A stretch of 64,000 nucleotides of DNA, from NCBI RefSeq assembly GCF_014646195.1, contig NZ_BMMZ01000010.1, positions 62,001 through 126,000 on the forward strand. Reading direction: 5' to 3'. Positions 48,590 through 57,624 of the stretch are shown piece by piece; positions within the stretch are counted from its first letter, which is position 1; every line of letters starts with the position of its first letter. The position numbers and the translations under genes are program-made. The notes under the pieces were generated by a model, which did not search any database, was not told the DNA's origin, and saw only the letters and a program-made list of their open reading frames with translations. The stretch comes from Microlunatus endophyticus. GTDB lineage: Bacteria > Actinomycetota > Actinomycetes > Propionibacteriales > Propionibacteriaceae.

Positions 48590-49753
48590 GTGTTCGCACT
48601 GACCGACCGCCAGCGTCCGACCGCCCCGCCGCGGGGACGGCGACTTTTCACCGAGCTTGATCATCCGAGGTTGGCACTCAGCAACCTGACGCCGAACTGG
48701 TTCGCCGCAGTGATGGGAACGGGGATCGTCGCCAACTCCTCGGTGTTGTTGCCTCTCAGCATTCCGGGCGTGGCCGATATCGCGCTGGTGATCTGGATCT
48801 GGGCCGCGGTGCTGCTGTTCACATTGATCATCGCAACTGTCGCCCACTGGCTGCTGCACCCCGGCGTGGCACGCGGCCATCACACCCACCCGGTGTTCAG
48901 CCACTTCTACGGCGCGGTGCCGATGGCGTTCCTGACGGTCGGCTCCGGTGCGCTGGTCGTCGGCCGTCGGCTGATCGGCCTGCAGCCGGCGCTGGCCGTC
49001 GACACCGTGTTGTGGACCCTCGGCACCATCGGCGGTCTGGTCACCGCCTGCGCCATCCCGTACCTGCAATTCACCCGCGAACGGGCCGGCGCCGACCGGA
49101 GCGCCGCGCCACCGCAGGCGTTCGGTGGCTGGCTGATGCCGATCGTGCCGCCGATGGTGTCTGCGACCACCGGAGCGCAACTGCTGGGATACCTGCCGGC
49201 AGGTCAGGCCCGGCTCACCCTGTACATCTGCTGTGCGGCGATGTTCGGGCTGACCCTCTTCGCCTCACTGCCGGTGATCATGATGATCTGGTCGCGGCTG
49301 GCGCATCATGATCTCGGGCCGGCTGCGATGGTCCCAACTCTGTGGATCGTCCTCGGGCCGCTGGGACAGTCGATCACCGCCGCCGGGCTGCTCGGCTCCG
49401 AGGCCAAGCTGGTGGTGCCCGCCGACCTCGCCCGGGCGCTGTACGCCGCCGGCCTCGGCTACGGGATCCTCACTCTGGGCTTCGCACTCCTGTGGACCGG
49501 GATCGCCGCGGCGATCACGCTGCGCACGGCCCGACGCGGCCTTCCCTTCAGCCTGACCTGGTGGTCCTTCACCTTTCCGATCGGAACCTGTGTCACCGGG
49601 CTCAGCGGCCTGGCCACCCACACCGGCTCGGCGCTGCTCGTCGGGCTCGCGGTGATCTACTTCGCCGCGCTGGTGATCGCCTGGGCGACGGTCACGGTGC
49701 GGACCGTGCACGGGAGCATCATCCGCGGCACGCTGCTGGCCCCGGCCGGCTAG
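48590..49753 (+). CDS. TDT-family (TehA/SLAC1-like) exporter
   Basis: A 387-residue membrane protein with ten hydrophobic helices, as in the tellurite-resistance/dicarboxylate transporter family. The first helix segment LTPNWFAAVMGTGIVANSS carries the family pattern of Pro, Phe and Gly; HHTHPVFSHFYGAVPMAFLTVGSG follows, and the C-terminal part includes TWWSFTFPIGTCVTGL. Members move C4-dicarboxylates, sulfite or anions. The divergent LysR gene is the likely regulator. The GTG start at 48590 has no clear ribosome site. Confidence 0.88.
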   Translation: MFALTDRQRPTAPPRGRRLFTELDHPRLALSNLTPNWFAAVMGTGIVANSSVLLPLSIPGVADIALVIWIWAAVLLFTLIIATVAHWLLHPGVARGHHTHPVFSHFYGAVPMAFLTVGSGALVVGRRLIGLQPALAVDTVLWTLGTIGGLVTACAIPYLQFTRERAGADRSAAPPQAFGGWLMPIVPPMVSATTGAQLLGYLPAGQARLTLYICCAAMFGLTLFASLPVIMMIWSRLAHHDLGPAAMVPTLWIVLGPLGQSITAAGLLGSEAKLVVPADLARALYAAGLGYGILTLGFALLWTGIAAAITLRTARRGLPFSLTWWSFTFPIGTCVTGLSGLATHTGSALLVGLAVIYFAALVIAWATVTVRTVHGSIIRGTLLAPAG

Positions 49754-50098
49754 GCCCGGCACTGCGCCGGGTGATCATCAGTCGTGGTACGGGACACCGA
49801 CGCGAAGCCGGAGGTCGGCACCCGGAGTCGGCCGATGTCCGAGCCGCTCATCCGCAGGGACAAGGCGAGCTTGTGCGGCACACCGCCCAGCTGGCGGGCG
49901 ATCTCTGTCAGACCCTGGGAGTCAACCATCGCGGCATGGGCGATCGTGATGCCGAGCGGGTCCTCCACCGTACGGGCTGTCAGCTGCAGACCACCCTCGG
50001 CGTACGCGGCGTTGATCTTGTTCTTCCCGTGTCCCGAGATCGCGACGTACAGGTCCGGGACAGCATCACCGGGTGGGCCGGTGCGGCAGACTGACCCT
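49750..50098 (-). pseudogene. Remnant of a LytR-CpsA-Psr (LCP) family gene
   Basis: The minus strand encodes VPDLYVAISGHGKNKINAAY and then AEGGLQLTARTVEDPLGITI, then SQGLTEIARQLGGV, clear LCP-domain sequence (GKINAAY and the ALGGV element). The rest of the catalytic domain with its Arg residues is missing: after LGGV the frame passes at once to a C-terminal-type segment (SLRMSGSDIGRLRVPTSGF). The N-terminal membrane helix and first half are also absent, and an in-frame TGA lies upstream at 50098. So this is an internally deleted, 5'-truncated copy, squeezed between the exporter and the DHA2 transporter. Intact LCP enzymes attach polymers to the wall. Confidence 0.7.
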
Positions 50099-50106
50099 CA
50101 GCTCAC

Positions 50107-51612
50107 TCAGCCTTCGGGAACGGGCACCGGTTCGCGGCCGATCTCCGCAGCACCGGCGACTGGCTCCGGCTGCGCCGGCACCGCGCGGGTGACGAAGAGT
50201 GACAGCACGAATGCGCCGGCTGCGGCGATCGCCGCGGCCAGGAAGGCCAGGTGGAAGCCGCCCAACTGGGCCTGCAGCGCCGGCACGCCGGATCTGCCCA
50301 GCGCCCCGGCCCGCAACGCCAGCAGCGCGATCAGCAACGCGGTCCCGGCAGCCCCCGCCACCTGCTGCAGGGTCATCAACGTCGCACTGCCGTGGGAGTA
50401 GAGATGCGGCGGCAGCGGATTGAGCCCGTTGGTCATCGCCGGGGTCATCAACAGTCCCATTCCGGCGCCGATCATGATCGCGTACTGGATCGCCAGCAAC
50501 CAGACGGGCGACTGCACGGTGGTGAAGGTCATCGTCACCAACATCACCGCCAGCAGCCCGGTGCCGGTCAGCATCAGCCCGCGCGGTCCGTAGCGGTCGT
50601 ACAACCGGCCGGTGATCGGCGACAGGATCGCCATCAGCACACCGCCCGGCAGCAGCAGCAGCCCGGTGCTCAGGGTGTTGAGGCCGCGGACCTCCTGCAG
50701 GTAGAGCGGCAGCACCAGGATCATGCCGAACAGCGCCACCATCGCCAGCAGGGTGATGATCAGGCTCTTGCGGAAGGCCTGGTAGCCGAAGACGCGCAGG
50801 TCGAGCAGCGGATTGCCGCTGTGCTGCAGACGCTGCTGGCGGCCGGCGAAGACCAGCAGGAACACAATCCCGATCGCCAGCGAGACGATCCCGACGACCG
50901 GGACGTGCCCAGTGCCGGCCTGGCCGAACTGATTGAGGCCGTAGACGAACAGGCCGAAGGCCGGGATCGTGAGCGCCACCGACAGCAGGTCGATCCGGTG
51001 ATGGTTCTCCTCGCCCACGTTGACCAGACCGATCGCGCCGATCACCAGGGCGATCAGAGCGATCGGCAGCACGATGAAGAACATGAAGCGCCAGGACAGG
51101 TACTGCAGGATCAGCCCGGAGATCGTCGGGCCGATCGCCGGCGCGACGGCGATCACGATGCTGACGGTGCCCATGAACGAACCGCGCCGGTTCGGCGGCA
51201 CCAGGTTGAGCACGGTGGTCATCAGGAGCGGGATCATCACCGAGGTGCCGGATGCCTGCACGATCCGGGCGGCCAGCAGCATCGGGAAGCCGTTCGAGAC
51301 TCCGGCCAGCAGGGTGCCGGTGCTGAACAGGCTCATCGCCAGGATGAACACCGTCCGGGTGGTCAGCCGCTGCAGGACGAAACCGGTGGTCGGAATCAGG
51401 ACCGCCATGGTCAGCATGAAGGCAGTGGTCAGCCACTGCCCGGTGCCGGCGGAGATGTGCAGGTCGGTCATCAGCCGCGGCAGCGCAACGCTCATCACGG
51501 TCTCGTTGAAGATCACCACGAACGCGGCGATCAGCAGGATGCCGATCACGGTCCGGTCGCGGGCCGACATCGGCCCGTTGGCGGGTAGGGACAGTGTCTG
51601 TGGGTGTGTCAC
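50107..51612 (-). CDS. DHA2-family (EmrB/QacA) drug exporter
   Basis: A 501-residue MFS protein with fourteen hydrophobic helices. Family motifs include FVVIFNETVMSVALPRLMTDL in helix 1, TGQWLTTAFMLTMAVLIPTTGFVLQRL, the helix-4/5 region, and antiporter motif C-like GPTISGLILQYLSWRFMFFI. The C-terminus is Pro/Glu-rich. GTG 51612 is preceded by GAGAGGT. Members expel dyes and antibiotics with proton exchange. No regulator is adjacent; the upstream region to the divergent glycosidase gene is 291 bases. Confidence 0.9.
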   Translation of the reverse strand: MTHPQTLSLPANGPMSARDRTVIGILLIAAFVVIFNETVMSVALPRLMTDLHISAGTGQWLTTAFMLTMAVLIPTTGFVLQRLTTRTVFILAMSLFSTGTLLAGVSNGFPMLLAARIVQASGTSVMIPLLMTTVLNLVPPNRRGSFMGTVSIVIAVAPAIGPTISGLILQYLSWRFMFFIVLPIALIALVIGAIGLVNVGEENHHRIDLLSVALTIPAFGLFVYGLNQFGQAGTGHVPVVGIVSLAIGIVFLLVFAGRQQRLQHSGNPLLDLRVFGYQAFRKSLIITLLAMVALFGMILVLPLYLQEVRGLNTLSTGLLLLPGGVLMAILSPITGRLYDRYGPRGLMLTGTGLLAVMLVTMTFTTVQSPVWLLAIQYAIMIGAGMGLLMTPAMTNGLNPLPPHLYSHGSATLMTLQQVAGAAGTALLIALLALRAGALGRSGVPALQAQLGGFHLAFLAAAIAAAGAFVLSLFVTRAVPAQPEPVAGAAEIGREPVPVPEG

Positions 51613-51666
51613 GGTCGGGAGACCTCTCTTGCTTCCGGTCCTCGCGGTTGGCCGGGTTCGCGGCTA

Positions 51667-51690
51667 TCTGACTCTCGGTCTGACTCTTGG
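51667..51690. repeat. Tandem 12-base repeat between the exporter and glycosidase genes
   Basis: TCTGACTCTCGG (51667-51678) is followed directly by TCTGACTCTTGG (51679-51690), differing at one base. It lies 55-78 bases upstream of the DHA2 exporter start and could bind its regulator. Confidence 0.5.
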
Positions 51691-51814
51691 TCGATCCAGA
51701 TGGCCCGATTTCGACATCCGTAGCGGGTGAGCCTGCGCCCCGGTGAGCAGGCAAGACGGTCAGCGCCGACCGACGGAACCTTCAGCAACCCTAAGGTGCC
51801 CGGCTATTCCCCAC

Positions 51815-51832
51815 ATCAGGTTTTCACCTGAT
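51815..51832. promoter_or_regulatory. Palindromic operator candidate upstream of the glycosidase
   Basis: ATCAGGTTTTCACCTGAT has perfect 7-base arms around TTTC. It lies 71-88 bases before the GTG of the GH36-like gene, a usual place for sugar-responsive repressor sites. Confidence 0.55.
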
Positions 51833-51903
51833 CCGAGAGTTTCTGCGGCGGGCAGAGCGAGCCCGCCCGCACCCGGCAGCGATCGACGTGATCGACTTGT
51901 CCG

Positions 51904-53517
51904 GTGCCAGAACACAGCAGCTCGCTCGTCCCGTTGCCGGACGCAACCTTCGTCGTACGCGACCACGCCGCCGGTCCGGAATCCGCCCGGCCCACCCAGA
52001 CCGGATTCGCAGCCGGAGCCGTACGCGTCGATCTGACGCCCACCTGTGGTGACCTCGAGATCGCGATCGAGGCTCCCGGAGTGGAACTGAGCCAGGTGGC
52101 GCTGCGCTGGCACATCCCGATCCCGGAATCCCGCCTGATCCTCGGAGACGCCTGGGAGCGCTCGTACGGTGATCTGCAGTGGCGCTACCGGCAACCCGAG
52201 GGGGTGCTGCCCTGGTCCTGGCTCGCCTACGATCCGGCGACCGGCGATTCGACCGGGATGGGCGTACGCGTCCGGCCGTCCGCCTTCTGCTCCTGGTCGC
52301 TGGACGAGGACGGAATCACGCTCTGGCTGGACGTCAGCAGTGGCGGAGTGCCCGTGCTGTTGGGTGATCGGAGGCTGGCCGCGGCCACGATCGTCCGGAC
52401 CGAGGGATCCGGGTCGGCGTACGAGGCCCAGAGTGCGCTCACCGAAGCGATGTGTGACGACCCGCTGCTGCCGGACGGTCCACTGGTCGGGGCCAACAAC
52501 TGGTACTACGCGTACGGCGTCAACTTCGGCCCCGAGGAGGTGCTGACCGATGCCCGGACCATCGTCGAGCTCGCGGACGGCCATCCGGTCCGGCCGTTCA
52601 GCGTCGTCGACGCCGGCTGGAGCGTCGGCGGTGTCGCACCCGGAGGCCCGTGGACCGAGGGCATCCCCGGTCTCTTCGACGATATGCCCGGACTGGCCGG
52701 ACGGATCCGTGCCGAGGGCGCCCGGCCGGGCATCTGGATGCGACCTGCCGCACTGTCCACCGTGGACGATCCTGGCCGGCTGCGGCCGGGTCCGCGACCG
52801 GCGCAGGAACAGCCGCTGGACCTGAGCCGGCCGGACAACCTGGACGTCATCGGGGCCGACATCGCCCGGCTGAGCGGCTGGGGTTTCGAGCTGATCAAGC
52901 ACGACTTCTCGACCTTCGACCACTTCGGCCGCTGGGGTTTCCAGATGGGCCGGAGCCAGACCGAGCCCGGGTGGGCGCCCGGGGACCGGTCCCGGACCAA
53001 CGCCGAGATCCTGCTCGGCCTGTATCGGACGATCCACGACAACGCCGGTAGCGCCCTGATCCTCGGCTGCAATGTCGTCGGACACCTGGCCGCCGGTCTG
53101 GTCCACGCCCAGCGGACCGGGGACGACACCTCGGGCCGGGCCTGGGAGCGGACCCGGAAGATGGGTGTCAACACCCTGGCATTCCGGTTGGCCCAGCACG
53201 GCCGGTTCTTCGCCCTCGATGCGGACTGCGTGCCCGTCACCGCTGCGACGCCGTGGCGGCGTAACCGCGAATTCCTGGACCTGGTCGCGAGGTCGGGAAC
53301 GGCACTGTTCCTGTCAGTCGACCCGGCGCAGCGCACTGTCGAGATCGACGCCGATCTCAAGGCCGCCGTACGGATCGCGCTGGACGGCGGCGAGCCGGAT
53401 GGCATCGAGCCGCTGGATTGGCTGCACTCCACCAGCCCGCGACGCTGGCGGATCGGTTCCACCGAGCGACGCTACGACTGGCTGGAACCGTACGGCGCCG
53501 GTGACGATCTGGACTAG
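51904..53517 (+). CDS. GH36-like (clan GH-D) glycoside hydrolase, alpha-galactosidase type
   Basis: A 537-residue intracellular glycosidase. An N-terminal beta-sandwich part (residues 1-190) precedes a TIM barrel. Barrel landmarks are NNWYYAYGVNF, PFSVVDAGWS, RPGIWMRPAAL, FELIKHDFSTFDHFGRWGF (K-x-D, the nucleophile Asp), and ILGCNVVGHLAAGLV and GDDTSGRAWERTR (likely acid/base Asp). GGN-type Cys/Asn motifs match the GH-D clan. Substrate may be alpha-galactosides, but some clan members act on N-acetylgalactosamine or other sugars. No transporter is adjacent. The GTG start lacks a clear ribosome site; a palindrome lies upstream. Confidence 0.82.
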   Translation: MPEHSSSLVPLPDATFVVRDHAAGPESARPTQTGFAAGAVRVDLTPTCGDLEIAIEAPGVELSQVALRWHIPIPESRLILGDAWERSYGDLQWRYRQPEGVLPWSWLAYDPATGDSTGMGVRVRPSAFCSWSLDEDGITLWLDVSSGGVPVLLGDRRLAAATIVRTEGSGSAYEAQSALTEAMCDDPLLPDGPLVGANNWYYAYGVNFGPEEVLTDARTIVELADGHPVRPFSVVDAGWSVGGVAPGGPWTEGIPGLFDDMPGLAGRIRAEGARPGIWMRPAALSTVDDPGRLRPGPRPAQEQPLDLSRPDNLDVIGADIARLSGWGFELIKHDFSTFDHFGRWGFQMGRSQTEPGWAPGDRSRTNAEILLGLYRTIHDNAGSALILGCNVVGHLAAGLVHAQRTGDDTSGRAWERTRKMGVNTLAFRLAQHGRFFALDADCVPVTAATPWRRNREFLDLVARSGTALFLSVDPAQRTVEIDADLKAAVRIALDGGEPDGIEPLDWLHSTSPRRWRIGSTERRYDWLEPYGAGDDLD

Positions 53518-53551
53518 GACCCGCCTTGTCCGAGGTCCGGGCGCGCTGCGC

Positions 53552-54220
53552 CTATGCCTGCCAGACCAGCGTGTAGCGGAAGAACAGCCCGCGGCGGATC
53601 CGTACGCCCGGCAGGATCCGACCGGCGACCCGCCGGATCTCGTCGAGCGTCTCTCGAGGCTCGCGGGCCGGGGCGGTCATCCCGACGGGCATCGCACCAT
53701 CGGCCTTGGGATGCAGGATCAGGCCCAGCAGCGGGTTGAGCAGCACGGAGACGGCCGACCAGGGCACGTCGGCGCGGGTCTCGCGGGCCAGGCCGACGAC
53801 CACCAACCGTCCGCCGGGTTTGATCATGGAACGGACCGCAGTCAGCGTCGCGGCCAGCGGCAGATGGTGCAGCACGGCGACCATCGTGATCAGATCCCAC
53901 TCGCCGTCCGGACGATCGTCGAAGCCGACCGGCAGGATCCTGACACGTGGGTCTGCGGCAGATCGCTCGGCCGCGATCCGGCTCGCTTCGGGGTCAGGCT
54001 CCAGGCCGGTGACCTGGTCGACGACTCCCGCGAGCCGGGCAACCAGATTGCCCGTGCCACAACCGATGTCGAGGGCCGATCGCGGCCTCGGGGTCCGGAT
54101 CCGCCGCGCCTGGGAGGTGATCCATCGTGCGTAGATGTCGTTGTGCGACCACGGATGCTGCTCGACCAGCCGCAGCCAGGGCCGCAGCGCCTGCAGGAGC
54201 ACCTCGGTCGGACGACTCAT
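53552..54220 (-). CDS. Class I SAM-dependent methyltransferase
   Basis: A 222-residue Rossmann-fold methyltransferase. Motif I is ALDIGCGTGNLVARL, with the acidic residue of motif II in VTGLEPDPEASRIA. Motif III/post region reads WDLITMVAVLHHLPL, and RSMIKPGGRLVVVGLAR is motif VI. The N-terminal WLRLVEQHPWSHNDIYARWI recalls ubiquinone/menaquinone-type or small-molecule methyltransferases. The C-terminal half has a hydrophobic lid. Substrate unknown. It converges with the glycosidase gene. Confidence 0.88.
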   Translation of the reverse strand: MSRPTEVLLQALRPWLRLVEQHPWSHNDIYARWITSQARRIRTPRPRSALDIGCGTGNLVARLAGVVDQVTGLEPDPEASRIAAERSAADPRVRILPVGFDDRPDGEWDLITMVAVLHHLPLAATLTAVRSMIKPGGRLVVVGLARETRADVPWSAVSVLLNPLLGLILHPKADGAMPVGMTAPAREPRETLDEIRRVAGRILPGVRIRRGLFFRYTLVWQA

Positions 54221-54320
54221 GCCGGGAGTCTAGAAACTCGATGAGTATTCTGCCGGTCCAGATCGGCTGATCTCACCAGAATCGGCAGTTTCTCTCCGTC
54301 TGGACCGCTGATTTACTCAC

Positions 54321-56210
54321 TCAGGCCGTGACAACCCCGGCGAGCTCGGCGTAGCGGCCAGCACGGGCGCGCAGATCGGCGTCGGTGCCGAGTTCGATCA
54401 CATGACCGTGGTCGAGGACGGCGATCTGGTCGGCTTCCTGGATCGTCGACAGCCGGTGGGCGATGGTGATCGTCGTCCGACCCCGGGAGAGTGCGGCGAG
54501 CGCCTCCTTCAGCCGGTGTTCGGTGGCGTTGTCCAGAGCGCTTGTCGCCTCGTCCAGCACCAGGATCTTCGGATCGCGCAGGACCACCCGGGCGATCGCG
54601 AATCGCTGCTGCTCGCCGCCGGAGAAGAGCTGGCCCCGCGCGCCGACGACAGTGTCGAGGCCGGCGGGCAGACCGGCGACCAGGTCGTCGATCTGGGCGA
54701 CCGAGAGCGCCCGCCACAACTCGTCCTCGGTCGCAGCCGGACGGGCGATCAACAGGTTGTCGCGGATGCTGCCGTGCACCAGGTAGGTCTCCTGGGTGAC
54801 CACGCCGACCAGCGAGGCAATCGTCGTCGAGGACAGCGTCCGCAGATCGTGGCCGTCGATCGTCACGGTGCCCGATGACGGGTCACGGAGCCGGGCGATC
54901 AGCGAGGCGCAGGTCGACTTCCCGGAACCGGTGGCGCCGACCAGCGCCAGGCTCGATCCCGGCGGGATGGTCAGGGACACCCCGCTCAGCGCGTCCCGAT
55001 CGGCACCGGGATAGCGGTAGCTGACGTCGCGGATCTCGACCAGCCCGCTGATCGTCGCCGGGTCGACGGCGACCGGTTCGGCCGGCTCGGGAACGTCGGT
55101 CTCGGTGTCGAGATAGCCGAAGATCCGGGAGAAGAGTGCCATCGACGAGATCCACTGGGCCGCGACATTGAGCAGGCCCATCATCGGACGGAAGATCGAC
55201 GACTGCAGGGCCGCGAATGCGACCAAGGTGCCGATGGTGATCCCGGCCCGGCCGACCGGCAACCCGGCGACCAGGTAGATCAGGGCCGGGATCGCGGCGA
55301 AGATGATCGACATCGTCGCCATCCGCCAGCGGCCGGCCAGTTCCGACCGGAGGGCAAGATCAACAAGAGCGCGGGAGGTCTCGGCGAAGCGGTTGGCGCG
55401 TTGCTCGCCGGCTCCCATGGTCTTGGTCAACAGCACGCCGCTGACGGACAGCCCTTCCTCCACCTGCCAGGCAAGATCGGCGAGCCGCTGCTGCTGCTGC
55501 CGGGTCATCTCCCGGCGCATCGCGGCAACCCGGCGCGTCAACCAGATCGCCGGCGGCAGCACCAGCAGGGTGAAGAGGCTGAGCCGCCAGCTCAGCGCGA
55601 CCATGGCGATCGCGGTCGCGATCACGGTGGTGACATTGGACGCGATGGAGGTCGCCGTCGAGGTGACGACGTTCTCCATCCCGCCGATGTCGTTGGTCAG
55701 CCGGGACTGAACCTCGCCGCCGCGGGTCCTGGTGAAGAATGACATCGACTGGGTCTGCAGGTGCCCGAAGACCTTGATCCGCAGGCTGCTCATCACCTGC
55801 TGCCCGATCCGGGTCGCGATCCAGGTCTGGCCGACACCGATCAAGGAGGTGATCACCGTGATCGCCAGCATCGCGACGACCAGGGTCACCAGCAGTCGTA
55901 CGTTCTGCTGGGGCAGCGCGTGATCGATGATGCCGCGCAACAGGAACGGATTGGCCAGCCCGGCGACCGAGGTCGCGATGATCATCAAGGTGACGATCGT
56001 GAGCGAACCGCGATGCGGGGCGAAGAGCGCAAGCACCCGGCTGAGCCGGACCGGGCTTTCGGCGAGTTGTTCCTTGTCGGCCGGGTCGATGCGCATCGGT
56101 CCGCGCATCCCCGGACCACCCGGGCCCCCGGCTCGACCGCCCGGGCGACTGCCGGCGCGATCAGGGCCACCGGTTGGAGAGGACCGCGCATTCGTTGTGG
56201 TCACTGTCAT
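54321..56210 (-). CDS. ABC exporter (fused membrane and ATPase domains)
   Basis: A 629-residue half-transporter that forms a dimer. A Pro/Gly-rich start is followed by six membrane helices (about residues 55-345) with MSFFTRTRGGEVQSRLTND in the first coupling region. The ATPase has Walker A VGATGSGKST, Q-loop VVTQETYLVHG, signature FSGGEQQRFAIARVVL, Walker B ILVLDEATSALD and switch His in TIAHRLST. Type IV exporter, substrate unknown. A divergent MarR gene begins 158 bases upstream, so the exporter is probably induced by a compound the regulator senses. Confidence 0.92.
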   Translation of the reverse strand: MTVTTTNARSSPTGGPDRAGSRPGGRAGGPGGPGMRGPMRIDPADKEQLAESPVRLSRVLALFAPHRGSLTIVTLMIIATSVAGLANPFLLRGIIDHALPQQNVRLLVTLVVAMLAITVITSLIGVGQTWIATRIGQQVMSSLRIKVFGHLQTQSMSFFTRTRGGEVQSRLTNDIGGMENVVTSTATSIASNVTTVIATAIAMVALSWRLSLFTLLVLPPAIWLTRRVAAMRREMTRQQQQRLADLAWQVEEGLSVSGVLLTKTMGAGEQRANRFAETSRALVDLALRSELAGRWRMATMSIIFAAIPALIYLVAGLPVGRAGITIGTLVAFAALQSSIFRPMMGLLNVAAQWISSMALFSRIFGYLDTETDVPEPAEPVAVDPATISGLVEIRDVSYRYPGADRDALSGVSLTIPPGSSLALVGATGSGKSTCASLIARLRDPSSGTVTIDGHDLRTLSSTTIASLVGVVTQETYLVHGSIRDNLLIARPAATEDELWRALSVAQIDDLVAGLPAGLDTVVGARGQLFSGGEQQRFAIARVVLRDPKILVLDEATSALDNATEHRLKEALAALSRGRTTITIAHRLSTIQEADQIAVLDHGHVIELGTDADLRARAGRYAELAGVVTA

Positions 56211-56320
56211 GAGAGTAAGTCCCTTCGTAGCTGCTCAGGTCATGTGTGCTCAAGGCGATCAAGCGGCCGTGCGGCGCGATCGCTGATCCCGGAACCGGGC
56301 ATCCTGAGCTAACCTGATAT

Positions 56321-56333
56321 TGAGGCTACCTCA
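56321..56333. promoter_or_regulatory. Candidate MarR operator between exporter and regulator
   Basis: TGAGGCTACCTCA is two 5-base arms around CTA. A related sequence TGAGCTAACCTGA lies just upstream at about 56305-56317. The pair is 36 bases before the MarR start codon in a divergent intergenic region, the usual place for a MarR autoregulatory site. Confidence 0.5.
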
Positions 56334-56368
56334 GCAACTTCCTTCAGTCAACTCATTAGGATTCGATC

Positions 56369-56920
56369 ATGCGCAGTGAGCCCGGAACCCGACCACCCGC
56401 TGGTGGCGATCAGTCGGATCTGGGCGAGTTGTTGCGCCGCGCGTCCCATGTGATGCGGCACCGGTTCGCCGAGTCGCTCAGGCCCTGGGACGTGTCGCCC
56501 CACCAGCTACGAGCCCTGCGGGTGATCGCCGCCAACGAGCCGTTGCGGTTGCGCGAGCTCGCCGAGCTTCTCCGGATCAGCCCGCGTTCGGTCACCGAGG
56601 TCGTCGATGCGCTCGCCGAGCGCGAGCTGGTCGAGCGCGCGGCCGTGCCCGACGATCGTCGGGCGACGGCAGTGTCCATCACAGCCGAAGGACGCCGACT
56701 GATGATTGATGTCGGGGAGGCGGGCCGTACGAATTCGGCCGACTTCTTCAACCGACTGACCGTAGCCGAGCGCCGCCAACTGGCCGCGTTGCTGGCCAAG
56801 CTGACAGCCGGCGAGGACGACGTCCCGCATCGGCACGGGCCCGGCCGACACGGGGACGAGGACGGAAACGACCGGCACGGGGGCGAGAGGCACGACCGGC
56901 GCAGGCGCGAACGGCGCTGA
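56369..56920 (+). CDS. MarR-family regulator
   Basis: A 183-residue winged-helix protein, ATG 56369 preceded by AGGA. Helices VMRHRFAESLRPWDVSPHQLRALRVI, then recognition region LRLRELAELLRISPRSVTEVVDALAERELVER, and wing AAVPDDRRATAVSITAEGRRL form the complete MarR domain within residues 1-150. The last 35 residues are unusual: His/Arg/Asp-rich repeats (HRHGPGRHGDEDGNDRHGGERH), a possible metal-binding or DNA-contact tail. Likely represses the divergent ABC exporter. Confidence 0.88.
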   Translation: MRSEPGTRPPAGGDQSDLGELLRRASHVMRHRFAESLRPWDVSPHQLRALRVIAANEPLRLRELAELLRISPRSVTEVVDALAERELVERAAVPDDRRATAVSITAEGRRLMIDVGEAGRTNSADFFNRLTVAERRQLAALLAKLTAGEDDVPHRHGPGRHGDEDGNDRHGGERHDRRRRERR

Positions 56921-56949
56921 TCCGACCGGCCGAGGGATCGACGTAGAGA

Positions 56950-57402
56950 TCAGTTCCGGGAACGCAGGGCCCGCAACTGTAGGTAGGTCGGGGCGTACGG
57001 CTGGACCCGCAGCTTCATCCCCGCCTCGACCGGTGTCCGGTTGCCCTTGCGCTCGTTGCACTTGGCGCAGGCCGAGACCAGATTCGTCCAGGTCGAGCCG
57101 CCCCCACGAGACCTCGGCAGCACGTGATCGACCGTGGTCGCCTTGCCGCCGCAGTAGGCGCAGGCCCGGTCCCGGGCGTGGATGCCGGCCTTGGTGCACG
57201 GCGGCGTACCGCGGTGCACCCACTTCATCACGACGTACCGGACGAGCCGCAGCACCCGGGGCACGGGATAGGGACCGAACCGGGAACCGTCGACCTCTTC
57301 CTCGACGACAGCGACCTGCCGGTAGAGCATGCCGATGGCATGCCGCACACTCACCCGTTGCAGCGGCTCGTAGCTCGCATTCAGTACCAGCACGTCGGTC
57401 AT
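56950..57402 (-). CDS. HNH endonuclease
   Basis: A 150-residue protein, start ATG 57402 with AGGAGG five bases upstream. The C-terminal HNH fold reads CAYCGGKATTVDHVLPRSRGG with NLVSACAKCNERKGNRTP: two CxxC zinc pairs around the DH catalytic motif. The N-terminal MTDVLVLNASYEPLQRVSVRHAIGML is conserved among actinobacterial and cyanobacterial stand-alone HNH proteins. These are chromosomal housekeeping-type proteins of uncertain role (repair has been suggested), not obviously part of a restriction system here. No methylase is adjacent. Confidence 0.9.
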   Translation of the reverse strand: MTDVLVLNASYEPLQRVSVRHAIGMLYRQVAVVEEEVDGSRFGPYPVPRVLRLVRYVVMKWVHRGTPPCTKAGIHARDRACAYCGGKATTVDHVLPRSRGGGSTWTNLVSACAKCNERKGNRTPVEAGMKLRVQPYAPTYLQLRALRSRN

Positions 57403-57624
57403 CCGCGCCTCCTGGGCAGATAGTAGACGCCCCAGCCGTGGGCGTAGCCGAATAAAGGGCCTCTGACGTGCAGATTCGCCGCCAAATGTCGCTCAGTTGC
57501 CGCATGACCGTTACCTGACGCAACACCGGGGTGCCGGTCCAGCACCGAGGACCGCGATCCACCGAGCGCGACACCGCGGGGCGCCGATGTGAATCCGGTG
57601 CCCGCTCCGGATACGGTGGTCGCC

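Noticed and set aside
56950..57402. Restriction-modification system around the HNH nuclease
   Set aside because: No methyltransferase of DNA type or specificity subunit is adjacent; the protein belongs to a stand-alone chromosomal HNH group.
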